Below are positions 56,360 to 64,000 of a DNA stretch of 64,000 bases, piece by piece. Below the pieces are notes generated by a model, which was given only the letters and a program-made list of their open reading frames with translations, was not told the origin of the DNA and did not search any database. The translations under genes were made by a program, and so were the position numbers. The first letter of the stretch is position 1. The number at the start of each line of letters is the position of its first letter. The stretch is from Sulfuricurvum sp. (GTDB taxonomy: Bacteria; Campylobacterota; Campylobacteria; Campylobacterales; Sulfurimonadaceae): positions 1 through 64,000 of the forward strand of contig NZ_JAQUHV010000010.1 in the NCBI RefSeq assembly GCF_028681615.1, given 5' to 3'.

Positions 56360-57570
56360 TCCAATCTCTGCGCGGAATGAACGATATCCTCTCCGAGGAC
56401 TATGAACGTTTTGAATATTTTTTAGCCACAGCTTCCACTATCGCCAAACGATACGGGTTTCATTACATCGAAACTCCCCTGCTCGAAGAAACGGCTCTGT
56501 TCAAACGCTCCGTCGGAGAATCCAGCGATATCGTCGGCAAAGAGATGTATCAATTCACCGATAAAGGGGAAAACGATGTCTGCCTTCGGCCGGAAGGGAC
56601 AGCAGGAGTCGTCCGTGCATTTGTCCAGCACAAACTGGATAAAAAAGGGGGAATCCACCGTTTTTATTACCACGGTCCAATGTTCCGATACGAACGCCCC
56701 CAGAAAGGTCGCCTAAGAGAGTTTCACCAGTTCGGCGTAGAAAGCTTTGGTGTTGCATCGGTCTATGAAGACGCGTTGATGATCATGATGGTCGCCGATA
56801 TTCTCAAAGCGCTCGGAATCGGGTACCGCCTGAAGCTCAACTCCCTCGGAGACCAAAACTGCATGCCCGCGTATCGCGAAAAACTCGTTTCCTTTATCGA
56901 GAGCTGTGGAGACGCGATCTGCGGCGATTGCGAACGACGTAAACTGACCAATCCGATCCGTGTGCTCGATTGTAAAAACGAAGCGTGTCAGAGTCTATAC
57001 GTCAATGCTCCAAAACTTATCCATAATCTGTGCGATGGATGCCAAAGCGATTTCGATACCCTAAAATCCATTTTGGACCAACATGCTATCGCCTATGAAA
57101 TCGATACCAACCTCGTCCGTGGATTGGATTATTATTCTAAAACCGCATTCGAATTTGTCAGTGATAACATCGGGAGCCAAAGCGCTATCGCCGGAGGCGG
57201 GCGCTATGACCGACTGATCGAATTTCTGGATGGAAAACCGACTCCCGCGGTCGGTTTTGCACTCGGAATCGAGCGATTGATGGAACTCATCGTCATGCCT
57301 GAGCCACAACGCGAGGGATACTATTTCGGTGCTATGGATGCAGAAGCGATCACCCCTGTCCTTTTGGCTGCTGAAAAAATTCGACGCACCCAAAAAGCTG
57401 TCGTAGAATACGAGCCGCGTTCACTAAAAGCGCATCTTAAGGGAGCTGATCGCATCAATGCACGCTATTGTGCCGTGATCGGGGAAAATGAGCTTGCTCA
57501 TAACACGATTTGGATTAAAGATTTGGTTGAAAAATCTGAGTCAGTCATCCCTATAAACGAACTTCTCTAA
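56356..57570 (+). CDS. hisS: Histidyl-tRNA synthetase
   Basis: A 404-residue class II synthetase. Motif 2 region FRYERPQKGRLREFHQFGVE, histidine-binding stretches LVRGLDYYSKTAFEF and IAGGGRYDRLIE, and motif 3 FALGIERL are present. Ligates histidine to tRNA-His. It starts in the tmk stop codon. Confidence 0.96.
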   Translation: MIQSLRGMNDILSEDYERFEYFLATASTIAKRYGFHYIETPLLEETALFKRSVGESSDIVGKEMYQFTDKGENDVCLRPEGTAGVVRAFVQHKLDKKGGIHRFYYHGPMFRYERPQKGRLREFHQFGVESFGVASVYEDALMIMMVADILKALGIGYRLKLNSLGDQNCMPAYREKLVSFIESCGDAICGDCERRKLTNPIRVLDCKNEACQSLYVNAPKLIHNLCDGCQSDFDTLKSILDQHAIAYEIDTNLVRGLDYYSKTAFEFVSDNIGSQSAIAGGGRYDRLIEFLDGKPTPAVGFALGIERLMELIVMPEPQREGYYFGAMDAEAITPVLLAAEKIRRTQKAVVEYEPRSLKAHLKGADRINARYCAVIGENELAHNTIWIKDLVEKSESVIPINELL

Positions 57571-57579
57571 AGGACAACT

Positions 57580-59409
57580 ATGCAAAATTACGGTATTGAC
57601 ATTTGGGGTGAAAACAACTTCATGATCGATCAGGGCGTTGTCAAAGTTAATTATAAAAGTTCCCCGTCACTCATTGAAATCAGCCAGAAAATTCGTAAAA
57701 CCAATCTGCGCGGGCCGTTGATTCTGCGTTTTCCCCATTTGATCGGCAAACAAATCGACCTTTTGTACTCTAATTTTCATCGTGCTATTTTTGAAAACGA
57801 TTATACCGGTAAATTCCGTGCGGTATTTCCTCTCAAAGTAAACCAATTTCCTGAGGCAGTAGACGCTATCGTTGAACTTGGAGAAAAATACGGGTATGGT
57901 TTGGAAGCGGGTTCCAAAGCCGAACTTGCCATTGCCATGGCAAAAACCGCTATCGGGTCCCCTATTACCGTCAATGGCTTTAAAGACGAAGAGATGGTAC
58001 GCCTTGGATTTATGGCAGCCCAAATGGGCCATAATATCACGATCACGATCGAAGGGTTGGGTGAACTGGAATGGATTATCGACGTCGCACAGTCATGCAA
58101 TCTAAAAATACCCAATATCGGTATTCGTATCCGTCTACAATCCGAGGGAAGCGGTATCTGGGCTAAAAGCAGCGGATTAGGCTCTAAATTCGGTCTCACA
58201 TCAACCGAGCTCATTGAAGCAATGAACATGCTCCAAGAAAATAATCTCGTTGAGCATTTCAGCATGATTCATTTCCATGTCGGAAGCCAAATGGAAGATA
58301 TCTCGACTCTCAAGCGGGTTTTGCGCGAAGCGGGAAATATTTATGCCGAACTGAAAAAAATGGGTGCGACTAAGCTTGGGGCGATCAACATCGGCGGTGG
58401 TTTAGCGGTCGAATATTCCCAACACACATCGGGGCGTTTACGCAACTATACCTTGGAAGAGTTTTCCAACAGTGTGGTGTTTCTACTGCGCGAAATCATG
58501 AATGCCAAAGGGGTCGAGCATCCGGATATTTTCACCGAATCAGGACGCTTTATCGTCGCTTCCCACTCAGTATTGATTGCTCCCGTCCTAGAGCTTTTTT
58601 CACACGATTATCAGGCCAAATCACTCAAACTTAAAGAGAATAATCCACCGCTCATCGAAGAGCTGAGAGAGCTTAATTCGCTGCTCTCACCACGCACCTG
58701 TATTGAATACATGCATGATGCACTCGATCATATGGAATCGCTTTTAACATTGTTTAATTTAGGTCATATCGATTTACAAGACCGATCAAACGCCGAGATT
58801 TTGGTACATCAGATCATCAAAAAATCGCTCTATCTTTCTCAGGACAACCCAATGCCTGAAATTGAACGGCTTCAAGTCAAACTTCAAGAACGGTATTTGA
58901 TCAATAGTTCGATTTTCCAAAGTATTCCCGATTACTGGGGATTGCAACAGCAATTTCCGATCATGCCGTTAAATCGTCTTGATGTTCCGGCAATACGTGC
59001 AGCAAGTTTGTGGGATATTACCTGTGACAGTGACGGTGAAATCCGCTTTAAACCGGAAACCCCTCTCTATCTGCATGATATAGATTTGGATGAAGAAGAA
59101 TATTTTCTCGGTTTTTTCAACGTCGGAGCCTACCAGGAGACATTGGGGATGAATCACAATTTATTTACCCATCCGAGTGAGTGTACGATTCTCATCAACG
59201 ACACGGGATATGAGATTGAAAACTTTACGGAATCTGATAATCTCCTCAATATTCTCGAAGATATCGGATATGACTCCTCAAAACTTCTAACCAACCTTAA
59301 AAATAAACTTGCTGTTAGCGATTTTAGGACAGAAGAAGAAAAAAGTGATACACTTCAAAAACTAGAAATGTACCTCTATCAAAACGGGTATCTCCGAACC
59401 ACACGCTAA
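57580..59409 (+). CDS. speA: Biosynthetic arginine decarboxylase
   Basis: A 609-residue PLP enzyme of fold type III. The lysine-bearing region VFPLKVNQFPEAVD near residue 88 and the HFHVGSQMEDIS and NIGGGLAVEYS motifs match SpeA. It makes agmatine for polyamine synthesis. An AAGGA-type site precedes the ATG. It is 9 bases after hisS. Confidence 0.94.
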   Translation: MQNYGIDIWGENNFMIDQGVVKVNYKSSPSLIEISQKIRKTNLRGPLILRFPHLIGKQIDLLYSNFHRAIFENDYTGKFRAVFPLKVNQFPEAVDAIVELGEKYGYGLEAGSKAELAIAMAKTAIGSPITVNGFKDEEMVRLGFMAAQMGHNITITIEGLGELEWIIDVAQSCNLKIPNIGIRIRLQSEGSGIWAKSSGLGSKFGLTSTELIEAMNMLQENNLVEHFSMIHFHVGSQMEDISTLKRVLREAGNIYAELKKMGATKLGAINIGGGLAVEYSQHTSGRLRNYTLEEFSNSVVFLLREIMNAKGVEHPDIFTESGRFIVASHSVLIAPVLELFSHDYQAKSLKLKENNPPLIEELRELNSLLSPRTCIEYMHDALDHMESLLTLFNLGHIDLQDRSNAEILVHQIIKKSLYLSQDNPMPEIERLQVKLQERYLINSSIFQSIPDYWGLQQQFPIMPLNRLDVPAIRAASLWDITCDSDGEIRFKPETPLYLHDIDLDEEEYFLGFFNVGAYQETLGMNHNLFTHPSECTILINDTGYEIENFTESDNLLNILEDIGYDSSKLLTNLKNKLAVSDFRTEEEKSDTLQKLEMYLYQNGYLRTTR

Positions 59410-59418
59410 GGATTGAAT

Positions 59419-60120
59419 TTGGGACTTTTTTCAGATATAGCCGAAGATTTTTCGAACGTTTATAAAAATGACCCGGCTATAAGTTCTAAAATTGAACTCT
59501 TTTTTAACTATCCGGGCGTATGGGCGATCTTTTGGTACCGTATCGCCAATCGTTTCTATCGAAAAGGGTTCCGCTCCATTGCCCGTCTCATCATGGGGCT
59601 TAATCAAATCATTACCAACATTGATATCCATCCGGGTGCGACGATAGGACGACGTGTTTTTATCGACCACGGCTTCGGTGTCGTTATCGGACAAACGACG
59701 GTTATCGAAGATGATGTCTTGATCTATCAAGGGGTAACACTCGGCGGTGTCAGCCTCATTGCCGGAAAACGCCATCCGACGATCAAAAGCGGTGTCGTTA
59801 TCGGTGCCGGAGCTAAAGTACTGGGCAATATCACGGTCGGTGCCAACTCTAAGATCGGAGCGAACTCCGTAGTAGTTCGTGAAGTACCCGACAATAGTAC
59901 GGCGATAGGGATTCCGGCTCACGTTATCCAAAAAGGGCGGGACAAAGATCCATTCAGCCATAACAAACTTCCCGATATCAATAAAGAGATGTTCGAATAC
60001 CTACTCCGACGTGTCGCTGTATTGGAACACTATATGGTTCAGGACAATAAAGAGATTTTGGAACAAGACTTACAGCTTGAAAATATCTATGAATCGTTTA
60101 TCAAGGCAATGAAACATTGA
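59419..60120 (+). CDS. cysE: Serine O-acetyltransferase
   Basis: A 233-residue left-handed beta-helix acetyltransferase (IHPGATIGRRVFIDHGFGVVIGQTTVIEDDV). Makes O-acetylserine for cysteine synthesis. The TTG at 59419 is taken as the start, 6 bases after AAGGA, giving MGLFSDI as in homologues. An earlier TTG at 59413 is only one base from that site. Downstream of speA by 9 bases. Confidence 0.92.
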   Translation: MGLFSDIAEDFSNVYKNDPAISSKIELFFNYPGVWAIFWYRIANRFYRKGFRSIARLIMGLNQIITNIDIHPGATIGRRVFIDHGFGVVIGQTTVIEDDVLIYQGVTLGGVSLIAGKRHPTIKSGVVIGAGAKVLGNITVGANSKIGANSVVVREVPDNSTAIGIPAHVIQKGRDKDPFSHNKLPDINKEMFEYLLRRVAVLEHYMVQDNKEILEQDLQLENIYESFIKAMKH

Positions 60121-60473
60121 TCGTTAAGATCATTTTTTTTACTGCATTAATTCTAATATCCACACTCGCTTTTCTTCCCGATTATTCAGGTCTTCCTCCG
60201 GTTGTCTCTTTGAGCGACAAACTCAATCATGCCGCCGCTTTTACTGTTTTGATACTTTTATATAAGTTTGCTTTTCCTCACAGCACGCAACGCATCGTTG
60301 TTTCTCTGTTACTCTATGCCGTGTTTATTGAGGTCGTCCAAGCATTTTTACCGACACGTGAAGCATCGCTGGAAGATATTTTTGCGGACAGTACCGGATT
60401 GGTTTTAGGAGTATTATTGTTCACATGGATGAATAAAAAGCGCCCCGAAACGGGGCGGGAAAGTGTTGATTAA
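60117..60473 (+). CDS. VanZ-like membrane protein
   Basis: A 118-residue membrane protein with about four helices and the VanZ-type motif SDKLNHAAAFTVLILLY and EVVQAFLPTREASLEDIFADSTGLVLG. It starts at a TTG overlapping the cysE stop. Its last codons (KKRPETGRE) also form the terminator hairpin of the convergent traT-like gene, and its stop overlaps that gene's stop by 4 bases. Function in this family outside glycopeptide resistance is unknown. Confidence 0.82.
   Translation: MIVKIIFFTALILISTLAFLPDYSGLPPVVSLSDKLNHAAAFTVLILLYKFAFPHSTQRIVVSLLLYAVFIEVVQAFLPTREASLEDIFADSTGLVLGVLLFTWMNKKRPETGRESVD
60432..60457 (-). terminator. Terminator of the TraT-like gene, inside the vanZ 3' end
   Basis: A 7-bp stem (CGCCCCG/CGGGGCG, loop 3) followed on the minus strand by CTTTTTATTC. 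It lies about 13 bases after the TraT-like stop. Both stem arms are vanZ codons on the plus strand. Confidence 0.8.
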
Positions 60474-61216
60474 AAAAGACCGGAGAGTGATTTCCCCAAT
60501 GCATCTTGCAATACCGGTTGTGCTTCAGCAAAATCGAGATTGACTTTATTCGCCGTACTCACGACACGAGTACGATAAGTTTTCCACTCCATTTTACCGC
60601 CTTGGATATCCTGATCCACATTCGTTGAACTGCCTTGTTTGAGCTTGGCTTTTTGAGTTTGGGTCACCATCTCTCCTGCCAACGGACGCTCACGGATCTG
60701 TACATCGGTAATCATACTATAGTAGGTATCATCTACAAGTGCATCCGCAACCACTCCGACAGCAGCACCGATCAGACCGCCTGCCGCAGCATTTGAGTTG
60801 GAATTATGCATGGCATATCCGGCAGTAGCACCCATAACGGCACCGCCGAATCCCCCTTCCAATGCACTTTGAGCTCCGCGAAGATCCGTTTTACCCACTT
60901 GCAGTACATTGACTTGAAGCATAAAATAGGCTTTTTGAGGACTTGTGGTGATCGAGTATCCGCGACTTATCAATGCATTGGTGAGAATCTCTTTCACTGC
61001 AATATCTTTATCAGAGGTATTGCGGACATCAACAAAAATCACCTTTTTTTCCGGCTCCGTCGGCTCTAAAAAAATAGTTTCTGACATTTTCGTTTGAACA
61101 TCCAGATTACGTTTCTTAATCGCAGTATGCGCCGCACCGCATCCGGTGAACTGGATCGCCACCATGCTGAACATCCCTGCTATCAAAAGCGATTTGGCAA
61201 TATTTTTTAATTCCAT
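60470..61216 (-). CDS. TraT-like complement-resistance lipoprotein
   Basis: A 248-residue outer-membrane lipoprotein. The start is the ATG at 61216 after GGAGG; a longer frame lacks such a site. The lipobox is FTGC with C26. The body has the TraT pattern: KIFVDVRNTSDKD-like segment, GFGGAVMGATAGYAM and AAAGGLIGAAVGVVADALVDDTYYSMITDVQIRERP. TraT on plasmids blocks surface contact; chromosomal homologues have unclear roles. Confidence 0.87.
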   Translation of the reverse strand: MELKNIAKSLLIAGMFSMVAIQFTGCGAAHTAIKKRNLDVQTKMSETIFLEPTEPEKKVIFVDVRNTSDKDIAVKEILTNALISRGYSITTSPQKAYFMLQVNVLQVGKTDLRGAQSALEGGFGGAVMGATAGYAMHNSNSNAAAGGLIGAAVGVVADALVDDTYYSMITDVQIRERPLAGEMVTQTQKAKLKQGSSTNVDQDIQGGKMEWKTYRTRVVSTANKVNLDFAEAQPVLQDALGKSLSGLF

Positions 61217-61262
61217 TTTGCTTCCTCCATTCTTATAATCATTGATTGTAAAACATCTACCC

Positions 61263-61297
61263 TTAAAAATGCATAACAACAATAAATATTTTTATGC
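61263..61297 (-). terminator. Terminator overlapping the ribB stop
   Basis: GCATAA pairs with TTATGC across a 15-base loop, followed on minus by ATTTTTAA. The first arm contains the ribB stop codon. The stem is short, so it is probably weak. Confidence 0.45.
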
Positions 61298-62320
61298 GGG
61301 ATTTATCGTCTCAACAACATCCAATCCAAAACCGCTAAGTCCCGCAAAATCAGATATTTTTGATTCTGCAATGAGGCGCATGTGTTTCACCCCTAGAGAT
61401 TTTAGAATTTGTGCCCCGATTCCGTACTCTTTCATATTGACCTGCTGATGGTGCGGTTTATTGATGAAAAGCAATACACCGCTGTTGTGTTTGAGATAAT
61501 TGATCGAATCGATCAAATGGGCGTATTTGCTTTGGTTGAGGAGCAAGTCGATATCCGGAACAACGTTATGGACTTTGACGTTTGCAGTCTCTCCCGCTTT
61601 GTAAAATACGATAGCGGTGTGTCGGTTGTTTTGGTGATCGACAAACTCGTACTTTTTGACATGTACGCCGAAAAACTCGATCTCTTCTTCCGAAACCGCT
61701 TTGACCAGGGTTTCATTCGCGAGACGGAATTCAACGATATCGGAGATATAAACGATTTTAAGATTATGTTTTACCGCAAAAACGTCCAAATCATCACGAC
61801 GAGCCATCGTTCCGTCATCTTTCATGATTTCACATATGACTGCAGACTCCGCCAGACCTGAAAGACGGCAGAGATCGACCGATCCTTCCGTATGTCCGAT
61901 CCGAACCAGTGTCCCGCCCTCTTTTGCGATGAGCGGAAAAATATGTCCCGGTGCAACCAATTCCGAAGGGTGAGAAAGAGGATTCGCCAAAATTTTGATT
62001 GTCATATCGCGCTCATAGGTTGAAATACCTGTTGTAGCAACCGTAGCGTCTACTGAGATCGTAAAAGCCGTTTCATGCATAGAAGTATTCGATTTAACCA
62101 TCGGCTCAAGGCTCAGACGTTTAGCAGTAGAAGGATTTATGGCCACACATATCAGCCCTTTGGCATGTGTGGCCATAAAATTAACATGATCCGGAGTCGA
62201 AAAAACCGAGGCGTAAACAAGATCTCCCTCGTTTTCTCGATCTTCGTCATCCACCATGATAACCATATGCCCTTTCTTAAATTCTTCGATAGCATCCAAA
62301 ACACGTTGCACTGCTGACAT
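61292..62320 (-). CDS. ribB: 3,4-dihydroxy-2-butanone 4-phosphate synthase with degenerate GTP cyclohydrolase II domain
   Basis: A 342-residue protein. Residues 1-205 are a complete RibB (VDDEDRENEGDL near residue 23, GHTEGSVDLCRLSG). Residues ~208-342 follow the GTP cyclohydrolase II fold but the zinc cysteines of that enzyme are missing, so only the dihydroxybutanone phosphate step of riboflavin synthesis is expected. The same arrangement is known for Helicobacter. A stand-alone ribA would be needed elsewhere. Confidence 0.92.
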   Translation of the reverse strand: MSAVQRVLDAIEEFKKGHMVIMVDDEDRENEGDLVYASVFSTPDHVNFMATHAKGLICVAINPSTAKRLSLEPMVKSNTSMHETAFTISVDATVATTGISTYERDMTIKILANPLSHPSELVAPGHIFPLIAKEGGTLVRIGHTEGSVDLCRLSGLAESAVICEIMKDDGTMARRDDLDVFAVKHNLKIVYISDIVEFRLANETLVKAVSEEEIEFFGVHVKKYEFVDHQNNRHTAIVFYKAGETANVKVHNVVPDIDLLLNQSKYAHLIDSINYLKHNSGVLLFINKPHHQQVNMKEYGIGAQILKSLGVKHMRLIAESKISDFAGLSGFGLDVVETINPA

Positions 62321-62352
62321 TCAATACTCTTTTGTAATTAATATAGTAAGCA

Positions 62353-62358
62353 ATTATA
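62353..62358 (-). promoter_or_regulatory. -10 box for ribB
   Basis: On minus this reads TATAAT, about 33 bases before the ribB ATG. The leader is too short for an FMN riboswitch. Confidence 0.5.
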
Positions 62359-62428
62359 GAGTAAAAGGGTTAAAAAACTATCACAATCAAAAAAATGTAC
62401 TTATTTAACTCCGTTATTATCGAAGCAC

Positions 62429-62457
62429 TTGACAAATTTGACAAAAGTGTCTATAAT
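62429..62457 (+). promoter_or_regulatory. Consensus sigma-70 promoter for the tRNA cluster
   Basis: Exact TTGACA (62429-62434) and exact TATAAT (62452-62457) with a 17-base spacer, the ideal form. Transcription should start near 62464, about 16 bases before the tRNA-Gln. Expected to be very strong. Confidence 0.85.
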
Positions 62458-62479
62458 TTCGGCCTCTTAACGAGAACAT

Positions 62480-62554
62480 TGGGGTGTCGCCAAGCGGTAA
62501 GGCAACTGGTTTTGGTCCAGTCATTCGGGGGTTCGAATCCCTCCTCCCCATCCA
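62480..62554 (+). tRNA. tRNA-Gln (TTG anticodon)
   Basis: A complete 75-base cloverleaf with encoded CCA. Anticodon loop TTTTGGT gives anticodon TTG. D stem GCC/GGC and anticodon stem ACTGG/CCAGT are perfect. The T stem has one G-U pair, and the acceptor stem has a U6-U67 mismatch while all other pairs are good. Confidence 0.93.
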
Positions 62555-62564
62555 CCTTTTATAC

Positions 62565-62641
<77 letters not shown>

Positions 62642-62700
62642 ATCTAGACTTAGACTTCTACCCTATATAAAGATAGACATTAGAAACCCACTTTTTTTAC

Positions 62701-62777
<77 letters not shown>

Positions 62778-62812
62778 ACATCCTCGATTAATCCTCAACC
62801 TACTTTATTATA

Positions 62813-62826
62813 TTGACTTACATCAA
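62813..62826 (+). promoter_or_regulatory. CRP/FNR-family-like binding site
   Basis: A 14-base site TTGAC-TTAC-ATCAA fits the TTGA(N6)TCAA core recognised by FNR/CRP relatives. It lies 56 bases before the rhodanese ATG. Binding is inferred from the consensus only. Confidence 0.5.
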
Positions 62827-62881
62827 ATTTTTTCTTATCTTGATTTGTTACTATGTTTGAATCTTTCTAAGAGGAATTCAA

Positions 62882-63307
62882 ATGTTTAAAATGTCATCTC
62901 TAATACTTACCTTACTCATAGTATCTGTATCAAGTTGGGCGGATGCACCGTCATTATCCGAAGAAACGAAAGTAATGCTGAAAGAAGCAAAAGCACACGT
63001 TGATCCTATCGAACCTCAAAAACTCAAAGAGTTAATGGCAGATGAAAAAATCATTTTATTGGATGTAAGAGATCCGGATGAATGGGAAAAAAGTACGATC
63101 CAGTATGACCGTCAGGTCAAGATTTCACGGGGATTTCTCGAAATAAAATATCCAAAACTAATCCTGGATAAATATTCTAAAGATGATACATTCGTGGTTT
63201 ATTGCGCATTGGAGCCAAGATCGGTATTTGCAGCGCAACGCCTACAACAATTGGGGTTCAAACACGTCATGTACCTTCAAGGCGGATTGAAAAATTTCAA
63301 TCCTTGA
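62882..63307 (+). CDS. Periplasmic rhodanese-domain protein
   Basis: A 141-residue protein with a signal peptide (SSLILTLLIVSVSSWA) and a rhodanese domain: ILLDVRDPDEWEKS and active-site loop VVYCALEPRS (C108). AGAGGA precedes the ATG. It converges on a sirohaem reductase gene. Likely sulfane-sulfur handling outside the cytoplasm; substrate unknown. Confidence 0.88.
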   Translation: MFKMSSLILTLLIVSVSSWADAPSLSEETKVMLKEAKAHVDPIEPQKLKELMADEKIILLDVRDPDEWEKSTIQYDRQVKISRGFLEIKYPKLILDKYSKDDTFVVYCALEPRSVFAAQRLQQLGFKHVMYLQGGLKNFNP

Positions 63308-63319
63308 TGACAAAAAGTT

Positions 63320-64000
63320 TCAAACTTCCCAGTATTTTTTGCTGGTAAGCAATTTTTTAATTTGAGGAGCGATCTCTGTATCGCTTTTCCCAACACTCCA
63401 TAGTTTTTTGCTCAACTGTCGTATCGTATCACTAAAATTGTCATCAATCAGTGGCAAATACGATGTTTTGGGAAAGCACTGAAAAAGCAGCTCTTTTTCT
63501 ATTATAAATTGATCTTCTTCACAAAGATTACCCTGAGTATCTATCGCATGCAATGTCATCGTAGAACCGCTTTCCAATTTCGCCAAAATCCATAGTGCAA
63601 TAAATTCTACGGAGTATTGATTTAATATATCTGTGGAAAAGGATTCAAACGTATCACACCCGCTCAGTTCATACTCATCTATAATACTATCGATCACCGA
63701 TCGAATATGTTCAAGCGGTACCATCTCAAACAGTTCTCTTCCTGTACTGATACCGGCAGAGTGTTCGGCACCGATATAGATACGAGCCCCTTTGTCTGTA
63801 TCACCGAAATTATTCGTACGCAGTCCGATGAGCCCGATATCGCAATGTTGATGTCTTCCACACCCTTTTGCACAGCCTGAAATTCCTATTTGAATACGAT
63901 GCTCATGTATTTTTTCCAACGGAAGCAATTGTGCATCGTCTTTAATATTCCAGAATGAGTAAGGGCAATAATGACTGCCTGCGCACGCTACAACGGTTTG
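63320..64000 (-). CDS. Sirohaem nitrite/sulfite reductase-like protein, 3' part
   Basis: The open frame continues past the right edge, so the N-terminus is missing; 226 residues are visible. Two cysteine pairs that ligate the [4Fe-4S]-sirohaem centre are present: C-x5-C (VVACAGSHYCPYSFW, just inside the edge) and C-x3-C (ISGCAKGCGRHQHCD). After that comes a C-terminal region without known motif. Nitrite or sulfite as substrate cannot be decided. A shorter reading from 63928 would lose the first cysteine pair and is rejected. Confidence 0.82.
   Translation of the reverse strand, partial: QTVVACAGSHYCPYSFWNIKDDAQLLPLEKIHEHRIQIGISGCAKGCGRHQHCDIGLIGLRTNNFGDTDKGARIYIGAEHSAGISTGRELFEMVPLEHIRSVIDSIIDEYELSGCDTFESFSTDILNQYSVEFIALWILAKLESGSTMTLHAIDTQGNLCEEDQFIIEKELLFQCFPKTSYLPLIDDNFSDTIRQLSKKLWSVGKSDTEIAPQIKKLLTSKKYWEV

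Noticed and set aside
62321-62428. Possible FMN riboswitch ahead of ribB
   Set aside because: The gap before the promoter is about 30 bases and lacks the conserved riboswitch cores.
63320-63928. The reductase gene read as complete from 63928
   Set aside because: The frame stays open to the window edge and the added residues hold the first cysteine pair of the sirohaem centre, so the gene is truncated by the window.

Overview
The window looks like a chromosomal segment from a chemolithotrophic member of the Campylobacterota, of the Sulfuricurvum/Sulfurimonas type. This is inferred from gene content and not tested by any search. The pointers are a TCA/reductive-TCA cluster with four-subunit 2-oxoglutarate:ferredoxin oxidoreductase, a monomeric NADP isocitrate dehydrogenase, an ArsRS-type two-component pair, a RibB whose GTP cyclohydrolase half is degenerate, a flgA-ubiX-coaD-tmk-hisS-speA-cysE run, several c-di-GMP enzymes and SulP transporters. 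Coding density is very high. No gene-free stretch exceeds about 200 bp, so there are no large empty regions to describe. No transposase, integrase or CRISPR array was seen.

Layout. 1-9546 (minus): isocitrate dehydrogenase with its own terminator, then mdh-fumC-sucC-sucD-(small metal-binding-like protein)-korDABC, largely joined by overlapping stop/start codons. 9648-13719: a divergent pair, mltG and a large AsmA-like protein, whose 5' coding ends overlap. 13730-18843: secA, a LolC/E-type permease and a ZIP transporter on minus, with lolA divergent. 18848-24969: CDF metal exporter, a Ser-rich EF-hand protein, MscS channel, an outer-membrane protein, NhaD antiporter and a short ProB. 25047-29208: ArsRS-like two-component system, a fused double methyltransferase and a LapG-like protease.

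29211-34892 is an arsenic/thiol region. It starts with a fragment identical to the anticodon arm of the initiator tRNA. Next come arsC-arsB on minus and, across a clear palindromic operator, arsR-arsC-arsP plus a small Cys-rich protein, a mini-thioredoxin, a CcdA-like permease, a periplasmic thioredoxin and a periplasmic rhodanese. This extended arsP operon is the best candidate in the window for an under-described system: cytoplasmic thiol electrons could be carried across the membrane next to an arsenical permease.

34972-53837: membrane diguanylate cyclases (one coupled to a PstS-like binding protein), two SulP transporters (one coupled to a mini-thioredoxin), an MFS transporter, a complete HlyD/double-ATPase/two-permease ABC exporter with a divergent TolC, an FmdE-like protein with a monohaem cytochrome, and a GGDEF-EAL protein. 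53919-60473: a tightly packed housekeeping operon, flgA to a VanZ-like gene. 60470-64000: TraT-like lipoprotein, ribB, a tRNA-Gln/initiator-tRNA cluster behind a consensus promoter, a rhodanese behind an FNR-like box, and the 3' part of a sirohaem nitrite/sulfite reductase. Many chosen starts differ from the longest possible reading frame; ribosome-binding sites decided them and this is stated in each entry.
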